Shown here piece after piece: positions 26,041-36,500 of a stretch of DNA of 64,000 nt. The notes under the pieces were generated by a model that was not told the origin of the DNA, did not search any database, and saw nothing but the letters and a program-made list of their open reading frames with translations. The stretch lies in NCBI GenBank assembly GCA_030373505.1, contig JAUCYS010000001.1, positions 1-64,000 on the forward strand, given 5' to 3'. Source of the DNA: Parasphingorhabdus sp. (GTDB lineage: Bacteria > Pseudomonadota > Alphaproteobacteria > Sphingomonadales > Sphingomonadaceae). The stretch's first letter is position 1. Each line of letters opens with the position of its first letter. A program made the position numbers and the translations under genes.

Positions 26041-27396
26041 ATGGAAAACCTACAGAATTACGGCGAAATTAGCGACCAGGATCTGAATTCGGTTCCCGAC
26101 TATACGGCTTATCCCGAAGACGATGGCGCAGTCGAAGCACCGCCGGCCATCGGTCAGGACGAGCGGCGTATGCATGTGCGCGCCTATAATTTCTGGGCAG
26201 GGCTGCTGGGAGATCGGCTGTTTCCCAGCGTCGAGGACCTCTCTCCCGAATCGGACGATGATTTCGGCCCGAACAGCGTGTTGCTGGACTTTACCGACGG
26301 CATGGAAAATCCCACCATTCAGTTTCTCGGCAGGTCTCTGCGAGACGAGTGCGGCATTGATGCGTCGATTACCGCAGTGGCGGATGTACCGGCGCGCTCT
26401 CTGCTTTCTCGGATCACCGATCATTATTTGCAGATCATTGCCAATCAGTCACCGATCGGTTTTGAAGCGGAATTCGTCAACCAGCGCGATGTCACGATCA
26501 TGTATCGGGGCATTCTTCTGCCTTTCTCCACCGATGATGAAACCATTGATTTTATCTATGGCGTGATCAACTGGAAAGAAATTGCGACCGATACCGTTCA
26601 GCAGAAAATCGAAAACGAGGTGTCGGATGCGATACTGTCCGCTCCGGCGCGAAAAATTGCGGGTCCGGTCTGGGAAGATGGGCCTCATTCTGCCAGCCTA
26701 GACAAGGTCGAGCCGACATCGCAGCTCGACCTGACACCGGAATTGCAAATCATTCCGGGCGAGATCGAGATGGCCGCTGCCGATCAACTGGCAGACGACG
26801 CCAGCCTGGCTGACTGGCTTTCCGCTGCCCGGAACAGCGCCGACAATGCCGCGGATTGCGAACAGCGCAGCCGGACAGCGCTATATACGGCGATCGGCAA
26901 TGCCTATGATTTCTATCTGATGACCGAGCAGCATCCGGATGATTATCATGCGCTGCTGGCGGATTCTGGCCTCAAGGTTCAGCGACGCGCGCCCATGACA
27001 CCGATCGTCAAGCTCGTGTTCGGTGTTTGCTATGACAAGACGCGCCTGACCGAATATGCAGCAGCGCTCAAATATGCGGCGCGCAACGCAGTGGAAAAAG
27101 GCACGTTTGCCGATATGCTCGGTCAATATGATGGCGGGCTGAAGGCGATCGTGGCGGCTGAGCGAAAAGCGGCGCGACCGGCAGGCCGGTCGGCCAGGGC
27201 GCCTATTATCGACGAAAAGCTGATTGCCAAATTGCGCTCGGCACCGCCGCAGCAGCTCGAGGACATCGACACGGGCGATTCGGAATTTGTCGTGCTACTC
27301 GCGCGCAAGGGCGGGGACGGGGAGCTGGCCATTGTCGGCCCTGTTCGCGGTAATGATAAGCTGACCAGTCAGGCGCTCAAGCACACGGAAATTTGA
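26041..27396 (+). CDS. Conserved PAS-like-domain protein of unknown function
   Basis: A 451-residue acidic cytoplasmic protein. Residues about 45-185 look like a PAS_5-type fold: MHVRAYNFWAGLLGDRLFPSVEDLSP, a strand-rich middle with IQFLGRSLRDECG, and a closing IYGVINW. There is no kinase, GGDEF or HTH domain. The middle (about 190-260) is low in structure; the C-terminal half (about 270-451) has helices with FYLMTEQHPDDYHALL and ends in a charged tail. I do not recognise a named family for the C-terminus. It could be a sensory or scaffold protein. A 7-bp inverted repeat follows at 27479. Confidence 0.8.
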   Translation: MENLQNYGEISDQDLNSVPDYTAYPEDDGAVEAPPAIGQDERRMHVRAYNFWAGLLGDRLFPSVEDLSPESDDDFGPNSVLLDFTDGMENPTIQFLGRSLRDECGIDASITAVADVPARSLLSRITDHYLQIIANQSPIGFEAEFVNQRDVTIMYRGILLPFSTDDETIDFIYGVINWKEIATDTVQQKIENEVSDAILSAPARKIAGPVWEDGPHSASLDKVEPTSQLDLTPELQIIPGEIEMAAADQLADDASLADWLSAARNSADNAADCEQRSRTALYTAIGNAYDFYLMTEQHPDDYHALLADSGLKVQRRAPMTPIVKLVFGVCYDKTRLTEYAAALKYAARNAVEKGTFADMLGQYDGGLKAIVAAERKAARPAGRSARAPIIDEKLIAKLRSAPPQQLEDIDTGDSEFVVLLARKGGDGELAIVGPVRGNDKLTSQALKHTEI

Positions 27397-27478
27397 CAGC
27401 TCCCGATGCCGGTTCCGTCCGGTGACGGGCAGGCACTGGTTGCATATGTAACGGAAATATCACTGTCGGCATTATTCA

Positions 27479-27503
27479 CCGGCGCGGATCTGAAAAGCGC
27501 CGG
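27479..27503 (+). terminator. Inverted repeat between the PAS-like gene and glutamate dehydrogenase
   Basis: CCGGCGC / GCGCCGG, a 7-bp GC-rich stem with an 11-base loop, 82 bases after the PAS-like gene and 86 before the next start. No T-run follows. Could be a weak terminator or a leader hairpin. Confidence 0.3.
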
Positions 27504-27589
27504 CTAGCCCTTGAGCGTGTGCTGGAATAAGCGCATAGCGTTGCGATGCTGGCGAGATTCTGACTCGTCTTGATCCACTTGGGGGCAAA

Positions 27590-30500
27590 ATGGCGGTCAA
27601 CCGCGAACAAAAATCCATGCGAACAACTCCAGATATCGAGAGTCTTGAAAAAGAGCTCGTCGCGGCTTTTCGCGAAAGCGCATTGCCTGGCGAGAATATC
27701 GGTTTTGACCAGACGGCTTGCGAAGAGGCTGCGCGCTTTACCTTGCGCTGCGCAGTGGAGCGGCACGTGGGCCAGGCGAGCCTGTCGCTGGAAAGCGTCA
27801 GCGGTGCGCAGAATACCAGACATTTGCGTCTTGCGATCGTGAATGATGACATGCCTTTTCTGGTCGATTCGGTTTGCGCGACCATTGCCGGTTTCGGCCT
27901 GACCGTAGAAAGACTGATCCATCCGGTCGTCGCGGTACGGCGCGACGCCGAAGGGCAGCTGGTCCAGATTAACGAGCATGCCAATGGCGACGGAATCCGC
28001 GAGTCCGTCATCTATATCGAGCTCGAAAGGACGGAGGCCCGGATTCGCCGGGAACTGGTCCAGGCGCTGCGGGCGAACCTCAAGGATGTCGCTGCGGCCG
28101 TTACCGACTGGCTGGAGTTGCAGAATGTTTTGGCGGAACAGGCGGTCGCCTTGCCGGAAGGAGAGGGGGCCTCCTTGTTGCGTTGGTTCCTTGATCGCAA
28201 CCTCACGCTCCTTGGCCACGAAATCGTCAAACCGGATGGAGAGCGGACCCGGCAACTGGGCATCGCCCGGATGCGGTCGCAACCAATTCTGTCCGAAGAA
28301 AGCCGACGACGCGCTTTCGAATGGTTCGAGAAGGGCGGGAAAGCACCGCTGATCATCAAGTCCAATCAGCTTTCCACGGTTCATCGCCATGTCCTGATGG
28401 ATTTGATCATCGTGCCGGTCGAGGCCAAGGGAAAAATCAGCGGCCTGTCGATCACGTCCGGCATGTGGACCAGCGCGGCGCTGGCCGCACCGCCGGAATC
28501 CATACCGGTATTGCGCACCCAGCATTCCCGGTTGCTGGACAAGTTTGAATTTTCCGTTGCCGGTCATGCCGGGAAAAGTCTCACCCATGCGCTGACCTCG
28601 CTGCCGCATGATCTGCTGATCACCTTCGCGCAGGATGATCTGGAAAAGCTCGCACTGATTTCGATGTCGCTGATCGACCGTCCGCGTCCGAAATTGCACA
28701 GCGTGATCTCACCGCTCGCCCGTCATCTTTTTGCCTTTGTCTGGCTGCCGCGCGAGCAGCTTTCGACCGAGCGCCGGCAGAATGTCGAAAAAATGCTGAC
28801 AGAGGCGACCGGCGCGAAAATATTGAGCTGGTCCAACACGCTGGAGGAAGGTGGCGTATCGTCCTTGCGCTATACCCTGGACATGGGAGCCGATGGCAGA
28901 ATTCCCGACCCTGACGTGCTCGACCAGGAGCTGGAGAATATGGTCCGGGGGTGGAAGCCGGAAGTTGAACGCAATTTGCGCGAAGCGGGCCAGGAAAACC
29001 GCGCGGCGGTGTTGGCGCAGCGCTATGCGGACTGTTTTCCCGGAACCTATCAGTCGACTTATGGAGCTTTGGAAGCGGCCAAGGACATCATGCGGCTGTT
29101 CCGCCTTGAGCGGGGCGGTCAGCGGTCGACCCGGCTTTACCGGCTGGCGAGCGACGCCGATCATCTGCTGCGCCTGAAAATCTATCATCTCGGCGGGGCG
29201 CTGCCCCTGTCGGATGCCGTCCCGACGCTGGAGAATTTCGGCTTCACCGTGCTGGAATCCGTTCCCACGCCGCTTGATGATGGCCGCCTTGGCTATATTC
29301 ATGATTTTCTGCTCGAACTGCGATCCGAGGAAAAATGTGAAAGCCTGATTGCCCGGTCGGAAGAGATCGAAGCGGCGATCACCAGCGTGCTGGACGGGGA
29401 GGCTGAGAACGACGCCTTTAACCAGCTTATCGTCTCGGCCGGCATCGACGCCCGTTCCACCGTCTGGATGCGGGCCTGGTTCCGCTATTTGCGCCAGACC
29501 GGACTCAGCTATGGTCTGGTCACCGTTGTCGAAGCCCTCGCGGAAGCGCCCGGGGTGACAGCAGCGATGATTGCACAGTTCCGAGCCCTGCATGACCCGG
29601 ATTTCGAAGGCGATCGTGCGCAGGCCGCGAGCGCGGCTATCCAGGACGGTGATACGGCGCTGGTCGACGTTCACGCGATTGACGACGACCGCATCCTGCG
29701 TTTGTTTCGGGCGGTCATCGAGTCGATATTGCGCACCAATGCCTTTGCCTATCGGGCAGGGGAGGCTCTGGCCTTCAAGATCGAGAGCGCCAGGATTCCG
29801 GAGCTGCCGGCGCCGCTGCCCTGGCGGGAAATATTCGTATATAGCCCGCGGGTCGAGGGCATACATTTGCGGGCAGGTCCGGTGGCGCGCGGTGGCTTGC
29901 GCTGGTCGGATCGCCGGGATGATTTCCGCACCGAAATATTGGGCCTGATGAAAGCCCAGCGAGTCAAAAATGCCGTGATTGTTCCGACCGGTGCAAAGGG
30001 CGGCTTTTTTGCCAAGCAACTGCCTTCCGGCGAAGACCGCGACGCGTTTCTGGCCGAAGGCGTGGAAGCCTACAAGATTTTCATTTCCGCGCTTCTCTCG
30101 GTGACCGACAATATCGTCGAGGGCAAGGTCGTTCCGCCGGAACGGGTCGAGCGTCTTGACGATGATGACCCCTATTTTGTCGTGGCAGCGGACAAGGGCA
30201 CAGCGAGCTTTTCCGATATCGCCAACAAGATCGCAATTGATCGCGGCTTCTGGCTGGGTGATGCCTTCGCCAGCGGCGGCAGCAACGGTTATGACCACAA
30301 GGCGATGGGGATTACGGCGCGCGGTGCCTGGATGTCTGTGCAACGTCATTTCGCGGAAGCGGGTATTGATGTCCAGACGGCACCGGTCCGGGTTGTCGGT
30401 GTCGGCGACATGTCGGGCGACGTGTTCGGCAACGGCATGCTGCTGTCGAAGAGCCTGAAGATCGTGGCCGCATTCGATCATCGCCATATTTTTATCGATC

Positions 30501-32266
30501 CCAATCCGGATCCAGCCAAGAGCTGGGACGAACGCAAGAGACTGTTCGACCTGTCGCGCTCGAGCTGGGACGATTATGACAAGAAACTGATCTCCAAGGG
30601 CGGCGGTGTCTTTTCACGCAGTTCCAAGACGATCAAGGTCTCCAAGCAGATTACCGAACTGCTCGACCTGCCGGATGATCCGGAGACGACGCCGGCAAAG
30701 TTGATGACCGCGATATTGGCGTGCAATGCCGATCTGCTGTGGTTCGGCGGTATTGGCACCTATGTGAAGGCCGCATCCGAAAATCACATTGAGGTGGGCG
30801 ATCCGGCCAATGACAAGATTCGCGTCAATGGCGAGCAGCTGCGGGTGAAGGTCGTAGGCGAGGGAGCGAATCTGGGCATCACCCAGGCCGCGCGCATTGC
30901 CTTTGCTGCAAAGGGTGGCAGGATCAATACCGATTTTATCGACAATAGCGCCGGGGTCGATTGCTCGGACAATGAAGTCAATATCAAGATCGCGCTGAAT
31001 GCCGAACTGGCCAGCGGCCGGCTGGAGCCGGAGCAGCGGAACATCCTCCTCGAATCGATGACCGACGAGGTCGGCGCGCTGGTTCTGGAAGACAACCGGC
31101 TGCAGGCACTGGGTCTCTCGATCGCCGAAAAGGGCGGGACGAAAACGCTGCCGTCCTATGTTCGTCTGATCGATCAGTTTGAAGACCAGGGGCAGCTGAA
31201 CCGGGCGGTCGAAGGACTTGCGAGCAACGAGGACCTGATCCGCCGCGGTCAGGAGAACAAGGGCCTATATCGCCCTGAACTTGCCGTGCTGATCTCCACC
31301 GCCAAGCTGGTGTTGCAGGATGCGATAGAGAACAGCGATCTGGGCGATGATCCCGGGCTGGACAGTGAGCTGCTCGCGGCCTTTCCGGCGGCGATGCGGG
31401 AAGCCCATGAATCGGCCATTCTCAATCACCAGTTGCGGCGCGAGATCATTGCCACAAAACTGGCCAACCGGATGATCAATCGGCTGGGCCTGATCGACCC
31501 GTTTGAACTGGCCGAGGAAGAAGGCTGCTCTCTCGGAGAGGTGGCGCGTGCATTTGTGATGGCTGAGCGATTGTTCAATGCCGACGGGATATGGCGTGAA
31601 CTGGAAGTCGCCGAGATTTCGGAAGATATCAGAATCACGCTGTTTGACCGTCTTGCGTATGTTCTGCGATCGCACATGGCCGACCTGATGCGGATCGGGG
31701 TTTCGGATGACCGGATCGGTGATACGGTCGATATGCTGGCACCGGGCGTGAATCTGCTCAACGAGCATGTGCAAAAGCTGATTACCGCCGAAGGCCGTCT
31801 GCAGGCGGCGAAGCAGGTGAAAGATCTGGTCAAGGCAGGGGCGACGCCCGAAATCGCTGACAAGATTGCCAATATCTATATGAATGACGGGGCAGCGGGT
31901 ATCGCGTTCCTTGCCCACAGCCGGGAGATCGATCCGCTGGATGTGGCGCTTGCCTTCACCAACCTCGGCAGCCAGCTTGGCCTTGACTGGGCGCAAATGA
32001 CCGCCACCCGGATCAATCCCTCCGATCCCTGGGATCGTTTGCTGGTGGCTGGCCTGGCGCGCGATTTTCAGCAGATGCGTCTGGATTTCCTGCGCCGGAC
32101 CCGTGGCAAGGATATGCAGCAATTTGTCGAAAATTGGGCCGAGCGCAATATCGACCGTGTGGCGCAGTTTCGCAAGATCATGGACCGGGCGCAGCAAACG
32201 CCCAAACCGTCGATTGCTATGCTGGCGCAAATTGCAGGCCAGGCCCGATTGTTGCTGTCGCGCTAG
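27590..32266 (+). CDS. Large NAD-dependent glutamate dehydrogenase
   Basis: A 1,558-residue enzyme of the large (about 180 kDa) GDH class, which deaminates glutamate to 2-oxoglutarate and ammonia with NAD+. The N-terminal half is the ACT-like regulatory part (early DMPFLVDSVCATIAGFGLTVERLIHPVV). The catalytic domain starts about residue 745, with ARGGLRWSDRRDDFRTEILGL, then VPTGAKGGFF (substrate lysine), GSNGYDHKAMGIT, and the dinucleotide-binding VVGVGDMSGDVFGNGML. The length is standard. ATG 27590 follows GGGGGCAAA. Large GDHs are usually catabolic and allosterically controlled, for example by aspartate or arginine in other species; nothing here fixes the effector. It overlaps the DUF445 gene end by 4 bases, tail to tail. 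Confidence 0.95.
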   Translation: MAVNREQKSMRTTPDIESLEKELVAAFRESALPGENIGFDQTACEEAARFTLRCAVERHVGQASLSLESVSGAQNTRHLRLAIVNDDMPFLVDSVCATIAGFGLTVERLIHPVVAVRRDAEGQLVQINEHANGDGIRESVIYIELERTEARIRRELVQALRANLKDVAAAVTDWLELQNVLAEQAVALPEGEGASLLRWFLDRNLTLLGHEIVKPDGERTRQLGIARMRSQPILSEESRRRAFEWFEKGGKAPLIIKSNQLSTVHRHVLMDLIIVPVEAKGKISGLSITSGMWTSAALAAPPESIPVLRTQHSRLLDKFEFSVAGHAGKSLTHALTSLPHDLLITFAQDDLEKLALISMSLIDRPRPKLHSVISPLARHLFAFVWLPREQLSTERRQNVEKMLTEATGAKILSWSNTLEEGGVSSLRYTLDMGADGRIPDPDVLDQELENMVRGWKPEVERNLREAGQENRAAVLAQRYADCFPGTYQSTYGALEAAKDIMRLFRLERGGQRSTRLYRLASDADHLLRLKIYHLGGALPLSDAVPTLENFGFTVLESVPTPLDDGRLGYIHDFLLELRSEEKCESLIARSEEIEAAITSVLDGEAENDAFNQLIVSAGIDARSTVWMRAWFRYLRQTGLSYGLVTVVEALAEAPGVTAAMIAQFRALHDPDFEGDRAQAASAAIQDGDTALVDVHAIDDDRILRLFRAVIESILRTNAFAYRAGEALAFKIESARIPELPAPLPWREIFVYSPRVEGIHLRAGPVARGGLRWSDRRDDFRTEILGLMKAQRVKNAVIVPTGAKGGFFAKQLPSGEDRDAFLAEGVEAYKIFISALLSVTDNIVEGKVVPPERVERLDDDDPYFVVAADKGTASFSDIANKIAIDRGFWLGDAFASGGSNGYDHKAMGITARGAWMSVQRHFAEAGIDVQTAPVRVVGVGDMSGDVFGNGMLLSKSLKIVAAFDHRHIFIDPNPDPAKSWDERKRLFDLSRSSWDDYDKKLISKGGGVFSRSSKTIKVSKQITELLDLPDDPETTPAKLMTAILACNADLLWFGGIGTYVKAASENHIEVGDPANDKIRVNGEQLRVKVVGEGANLGITQAARIAFAAKGGRINTDFIDNSAGVDCSDNEVNIKIALNAELASGRLEPEQRNILLESMTDEVGALVLEDNRLQALGLSIAEKGGTKTLPSYVRLIDQFEDQGQLNRAVEGLASNEDLIRRGQENKGLYRPELAVLISTAKLVLQDAIENSDLGDDPGLDSELLAAFPAAMREAHESAILNHQLRREIIATKLANRMINRLGLIDPFELAEEEGCSLGEVARAFVMAERLFNADGIWRELEVAEISEDIRITLFDRLAYVLRSHMADLMRIGVSDDRIGDTVDMLAPGVNLLNEHVQKLITAEGRLQAAKQVKDLVKAGATPEIADKIANIYMNDGAAGIAFLAHSREIDPLDVALAFTNLGSQLGLDWAQMTATRINPSDPWDRLLVAGLARDFQQMRLDFLRRTRGKDMQQFVENWAERNIDRVAQFRKIMDRAQQTPKPSIAMLAQIAGQARLLLSR

Positions 32267-33546
32267 ATCCAGTAGCCGAGCAAGTGGAGCAGGAGGCCAA
32301 CGAGCCCGCCGACGAGAGTGCCATTGACCCGGATGAACTGCAGGTCGCGTCCGACCGCATTTTCGACCCGGTCGGTAATGGTCTGGGTGTCCCAGCTGCG
32401 GATGGTCTCTGACACCAGCTTGACGATATTGTCGCCATAGCTGTCGACCACGCCGATGACCGCACGTCGGCCGAAGCGGTTGATTTGGCGATTGAGTTGC
32501 TCGTCCTGCTGCAGGCTGTTGCCTAGCTGGATCAACGCGTCACCAAACTGGCCGGCCAGAGCGGCATCCGGATCACGGGCAGCCCGCAATAGCGCCTCGC
32601 GGCCCTGTTCCCAGATGCCGTCCAGCCAGGATGCGATAGCCGGGTTCTCGATCAGCTCGAGCTTCCATTCATTGACCTTCTTGCGAAGGCCCGGATCATG
32701 GCGCAGTTCAGCTGCCAGATGCATCAGACTCTCTTCGGTTTTGGCCCGGACTGGATGATGGGGGTCGGCGGCCATGTCGGCGAGCAGCTTGTAGAGACCG
32801 TCAAGCACCTCGTTGGCGACCCGGTCATCCAGGCCGGTCCAGCGCATTACCGCATTGGCGCGGTCCGAGACGATATTCCGGATCACCATCTCATTGGTGT
32901 CCAGCGTCCGGTAGGCCCAGCGAATGGTGGAATCGATCAGCGGGCCATGGCGATTTTCCGCCATCACCACTTCCAGAATCTGTCCGAGGGGTGTTGCGAT
33001 GTCGAGATTGACGGCCTGTTTTTTTACGGCGCCCTTGAACATGGTTCCGAGGCGATCCTTGTCCAGCGACGCAATGGCGTCGCCCAGGAGTCGGGAAGCA
33101 CCGAATTTGATCCGGCCTTCGCCGCCGCTCGGAGATTGCAGGAAGCGTCCGATCCCGCTGGCCAGATCGACATGCCGCATACGCTGGGCAACCAGCCGGG
33201 AGATCAGGAAATTGTCCTTCAGGAAACTGGCCAGCGTATCGCCGATCCGGTCCTTGTTGCGCGGTATGATCGCGGTATGGGGGATCGGCAGACCCATGGG
33301 GTGACGAAATAATGCGGTGACCGCGAACCAGTCCGCCAGACCGCCAACCATCGCTGCCTCGGCAAAGGCGCGTACAAAACCGATCGCCGGATGCACGGTT
33401 TCATAGCTTTTCGAGGTGACATAGATGATCGCCATGACCACCAGCATGCCGGTGGCAATGATCTTCATGTCCTGGCCGGCATTGCTGGTTTTGGCGGCAG
33501 CACCCTTACCGCCGCCATTAGCGATTTTGGACGATAGGGGCTTCAC
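32263..33546 (-). CDS. DUF445 family membrane protein
   Basis: A 427-residue protein. One hydrophobic segment about 28-43 (IIATGMLVVMAIIYV) is followed by the DUF445 hallmark IGFVRAFAEAAMVGGLADWFAVTALFRHPMGLPIPHTAIIP, a long helical body rich in charged residues, and a C-terminal hydrophobic hairpin GTLVGGLVGLLLHLLGYWI. This is the YjiN-type arrangement: membrane-tethered at both ends, body probably periplasmic or cytoplasmic coiled helices. Function is unknown. Its ATG overlaps the RND pump stop (positions 33543-33546), so it is probably the last gene of the efflux operon. Confidence 0.88.
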   Translation of the reverse strand: MKPLSSKIANGGGKGAAAKTSNAGQDMKIIATGMLVVMAIIYVTSKSYETVHPAIGFVRAFAEAAMVGGLADWFAVTALFRHPMGLPIPHTAIIPRNKDRIGDTLASFLKDNFLISRLVAQRMRHVDLASGIGRFLQSPSGGEGRIKFGASRLLGDAIASLDKDRLGTMFKGAVKKQAVNLDIATPLGQILEVVMAENRHGPLIDSTIRWAYRTLDTNEMVIRNIVSDRANAVMRWTGLDDRVANEVLDGLYKLLADMAADPHHPVRAKTEESLMHLAAELRHDPGLRKKVNEWKLELIENPAIASWLDGIWEQGREALLRAARDPDAALAGQFGDALIQLGNSLQQDEQLNRQINRFGRRAVIGVVDSYGDNIVKLVSETIRSWDTQTITDRVENAVGRDLQFIRVNGTLVGGLVGLLLHLLGYWI

Positions 33547-36500
33547 TCGGCCGGCTGAACTTCTGCGTCGGGCCGATCGTGACGGTCATCACCAGGCCGG
33601 TAGGTCAGGATCCGGCTACGCAGCCACGGACCCGCCCGGCGTTCGAAACCGTCTGCCAGACTGAAGCCCGCGGGCACGATGACGAGGGTCAGCAGGGTCG
33701 AGACGGTAAGGCCGCCAATCACCACAATCCCCATCGGCTGGCGCCAGGCGCCATCGCCTGAAAGAGAGATTGCTGTCGGCACCATCCCGGCGGTCATGGC
33801 GACAGTGGTCATAACGATCGGCTGGGCACGTTTGTGGCCGGCATCCATGATGGCCTCGAACTTGGGCACGCCCTTTTGCATTTCCTCGATCGCAAAGTCG
33901 ATCAGCAGAATGGAGTTCTTACTGACGATGCCGAGTAGCATGAGCACGCCGATCAGGACCGGCATCGACAGCGACTGGCCCCAGAGCCAAACCAGGAATA
34001 TGCCGCCAAGCGGTGCCAGCGCCAGTGAGCCCATGTTGACCAGGGGCGACATCACGCGCTTGTAGAGTAGCACCAGGGTAGCAAAGACGAGCAAAATACC
34101 GGCGATCAGGGCGATCACGAAATTGACGGCCAGTTCCTGCTGCCACTCATCTTCGCCAAAGGCCTCGTTTGACACGCCCGTCGGCAGGTCCTTCATGATC
34201 GGCAACGCATAGATTTTTTCCATCGCCTCGCCCTTGATGACGTCGGGCGCCAGATCCGCACCGACAAATGTCCGGCGGTTCTGGTTGTAGCGCTGGATCG
34301 AGGTGGGGCCGGAACCGAAGCTCACCGAGGCCACCCGACTGAGCGGCACGGTGCCGCCGCTGGCGATCGGGATCGGCAGATTCTCAATCGTGGTGAGATC
34401 GGTCCGCGATTCGAGTGGCAACATCACCCGGATCGGAATTTGCCGGTCGGAGAGCGAGAATTTGGCGGCATTCTGATCGATCTCGCCAAGCGTGGCGATG
34501 CGGATCGTCTGGCTAAGCGAGGCCGTAGTGACGCCCAGTTGCGACGCGAGATTCATGTAAGGCGTGATAATGATTTCGGGGCGGCTGAGATCGGCGTCGA
34601 TCCGCGGTGCCCGTATCAGATCGATGCCTTTCATCTGTTCAACCAGCTGAGCGGCCGTTTTGTCGAGCAAATCGGGGTCCGAGCCGGTCAGCATGATCGA
34701 GATGTCGCGCCCGGTCCCGCCACCGCCGCTCTGCGACTGGAAGGAAATCCGGGCGTCCGGAATCTTCTGAAGCTCCGGCAAAAGGCTGCGTTCAAATTCG
34801 ATGGACGTTTTCTTGCGGTCTTCTTTCAAAGACACGAAAACCGTTGCGTTGGTTTCCCGGACGCGCGTCAACGCGCGCTCGACCTCGGGCTGTGCATACA
34901 TCAATGCCGATACGCGGTCCGCGATTTTCTCGGTCTGCTCCAGGGTCGTGCCCGGTACCACCTCAATCTGGATGCGACTGTTGTCCTCGTTGATGGTCGG
35001 CTGGAACTGGGCCGGCGTAATGGCGAACAATATCACGGTCAGGCCAAAGGCAATCAGGCCTACGCCCATCATCCATACCCGATGGTCATGACCCCGGGCC
35101 CGGAAGCGGCCCGAACGATAGGCATACCAGAGTGCGAAGCGCCCGCCGATCAAGCCGACAACCCATCTGATTGCCTTAACCAGCAGGAAGGCAGCAAGAG
35201 TACCGGCGGCCATGCCGAAAATCAGGCTCAATATGGCGCGCAGGAAGTCACTGGGGATCAAAGTCACCATCAGGCCGTTAAGCGCGTATCCCGAGCTTGC
35301 TGCAGCCCCTGCGAAGACGGCGAAAATCGAAGCGAACAGAAAGAAGCCAATCAGATATTGCCACCAGGAGGCTTTTGCCGGAACCAGTGTCTCCCGGACG
35401 CGGTCGGCCTGCGAACGGTCCAAAACCCATTGCAGCAACTTCATATAGCGGTCCATCCAGACCCCGCCACCATGTTCGGCATGGCCCTTGGCCTTCAGGA
35501 AATAGGCGGCGATCATCGGTGTTATCATCCGCGCCACCGCGAGGCTCATCAACACCGACACGACGACCGTGATACCGAAATTCTTGAAAAACTGACCGGA
35601 AATGCCCGGCATCAACCCGACCGGCAGGAATACGGCAACGATACAGAAGGAGGTCGCGACAACCGCGAGGCCGATCTCATCCGCAGCGTCGATGGATGCC
35701 TGGTAAGCGGTTTTCCCCATGCGCATATGGCGCACGATATTCTCGATCTCGACAATGGCGTCATCGACAAGGACACCGGCCACCAGACCGAGCGCGAGCA
35801 GCGAGAGGAAATTGAGGTTGAAGCCCAGAAGGTCCATGAACCAGAAGGTCGGGATAGCCGAAAGCGGGATGGCGATGGCGGAGATGACGGTCGCGCGCCA
35901 GTCGCGCAGGAAGATGAAAACCACGACGACCGCCAATATGGCACCCTCGATCATGGCCAGCATCGAACTCTTATATTGTGATCGCGTATATTCCACGCTG
36001 GTGCCGAGAGGAATGAACTCGATGCCCGGGTTTTCCGCTTCGATCTTGTCCATGATTTCGAGCGCTTCGTCATAGACCGTCACATCGGAAGCACCGCGCG
36101 CGCGCGTCATTGCGAAATTGACGACTTCAACGCCCTTGACCTTGGAAATCGAACTGCGTTCGCCAAAGGCGTCGTTCACGTCGGCGACATCGCTCAGCTT
36201 GACGGCTTGCCCGTTGCGCAGGGATATTTGCGTCTGGGACAGGGCGTAGGCGTCGTCAGCATTGCCCAAGACGCGAACCGACTGTCTTGTCCCGCCCACT
36301 TCGGCCCGGCCGCCAGCCGCATTGATGTTCTGCTGGCGGAGCGCATTGTTGATCTGATTGGCCGTGACACCCAGCGCCTGCATCCGGTCGGGTTTCAGAA
36401 TCACGCGAATCTCGCGGTCCACGCCACCGAAGCGGTCCACTTCGGCCATGCCGTTCACCGTGAGCAACCGCTTGGCCACGGTGTCATCGACAAACCAGCT

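Noticed and set aside
28709-30487. 592-codon open frame on the minus strand
   Set aside because: Antisense to the glutamate dehydrogenase gene; no recognisable domain.
34440-35981. 513-codon open frame on the plus strand
   Set aside because: Antisense to the RND pump; high H/Q/R content and no recognisable pattern.
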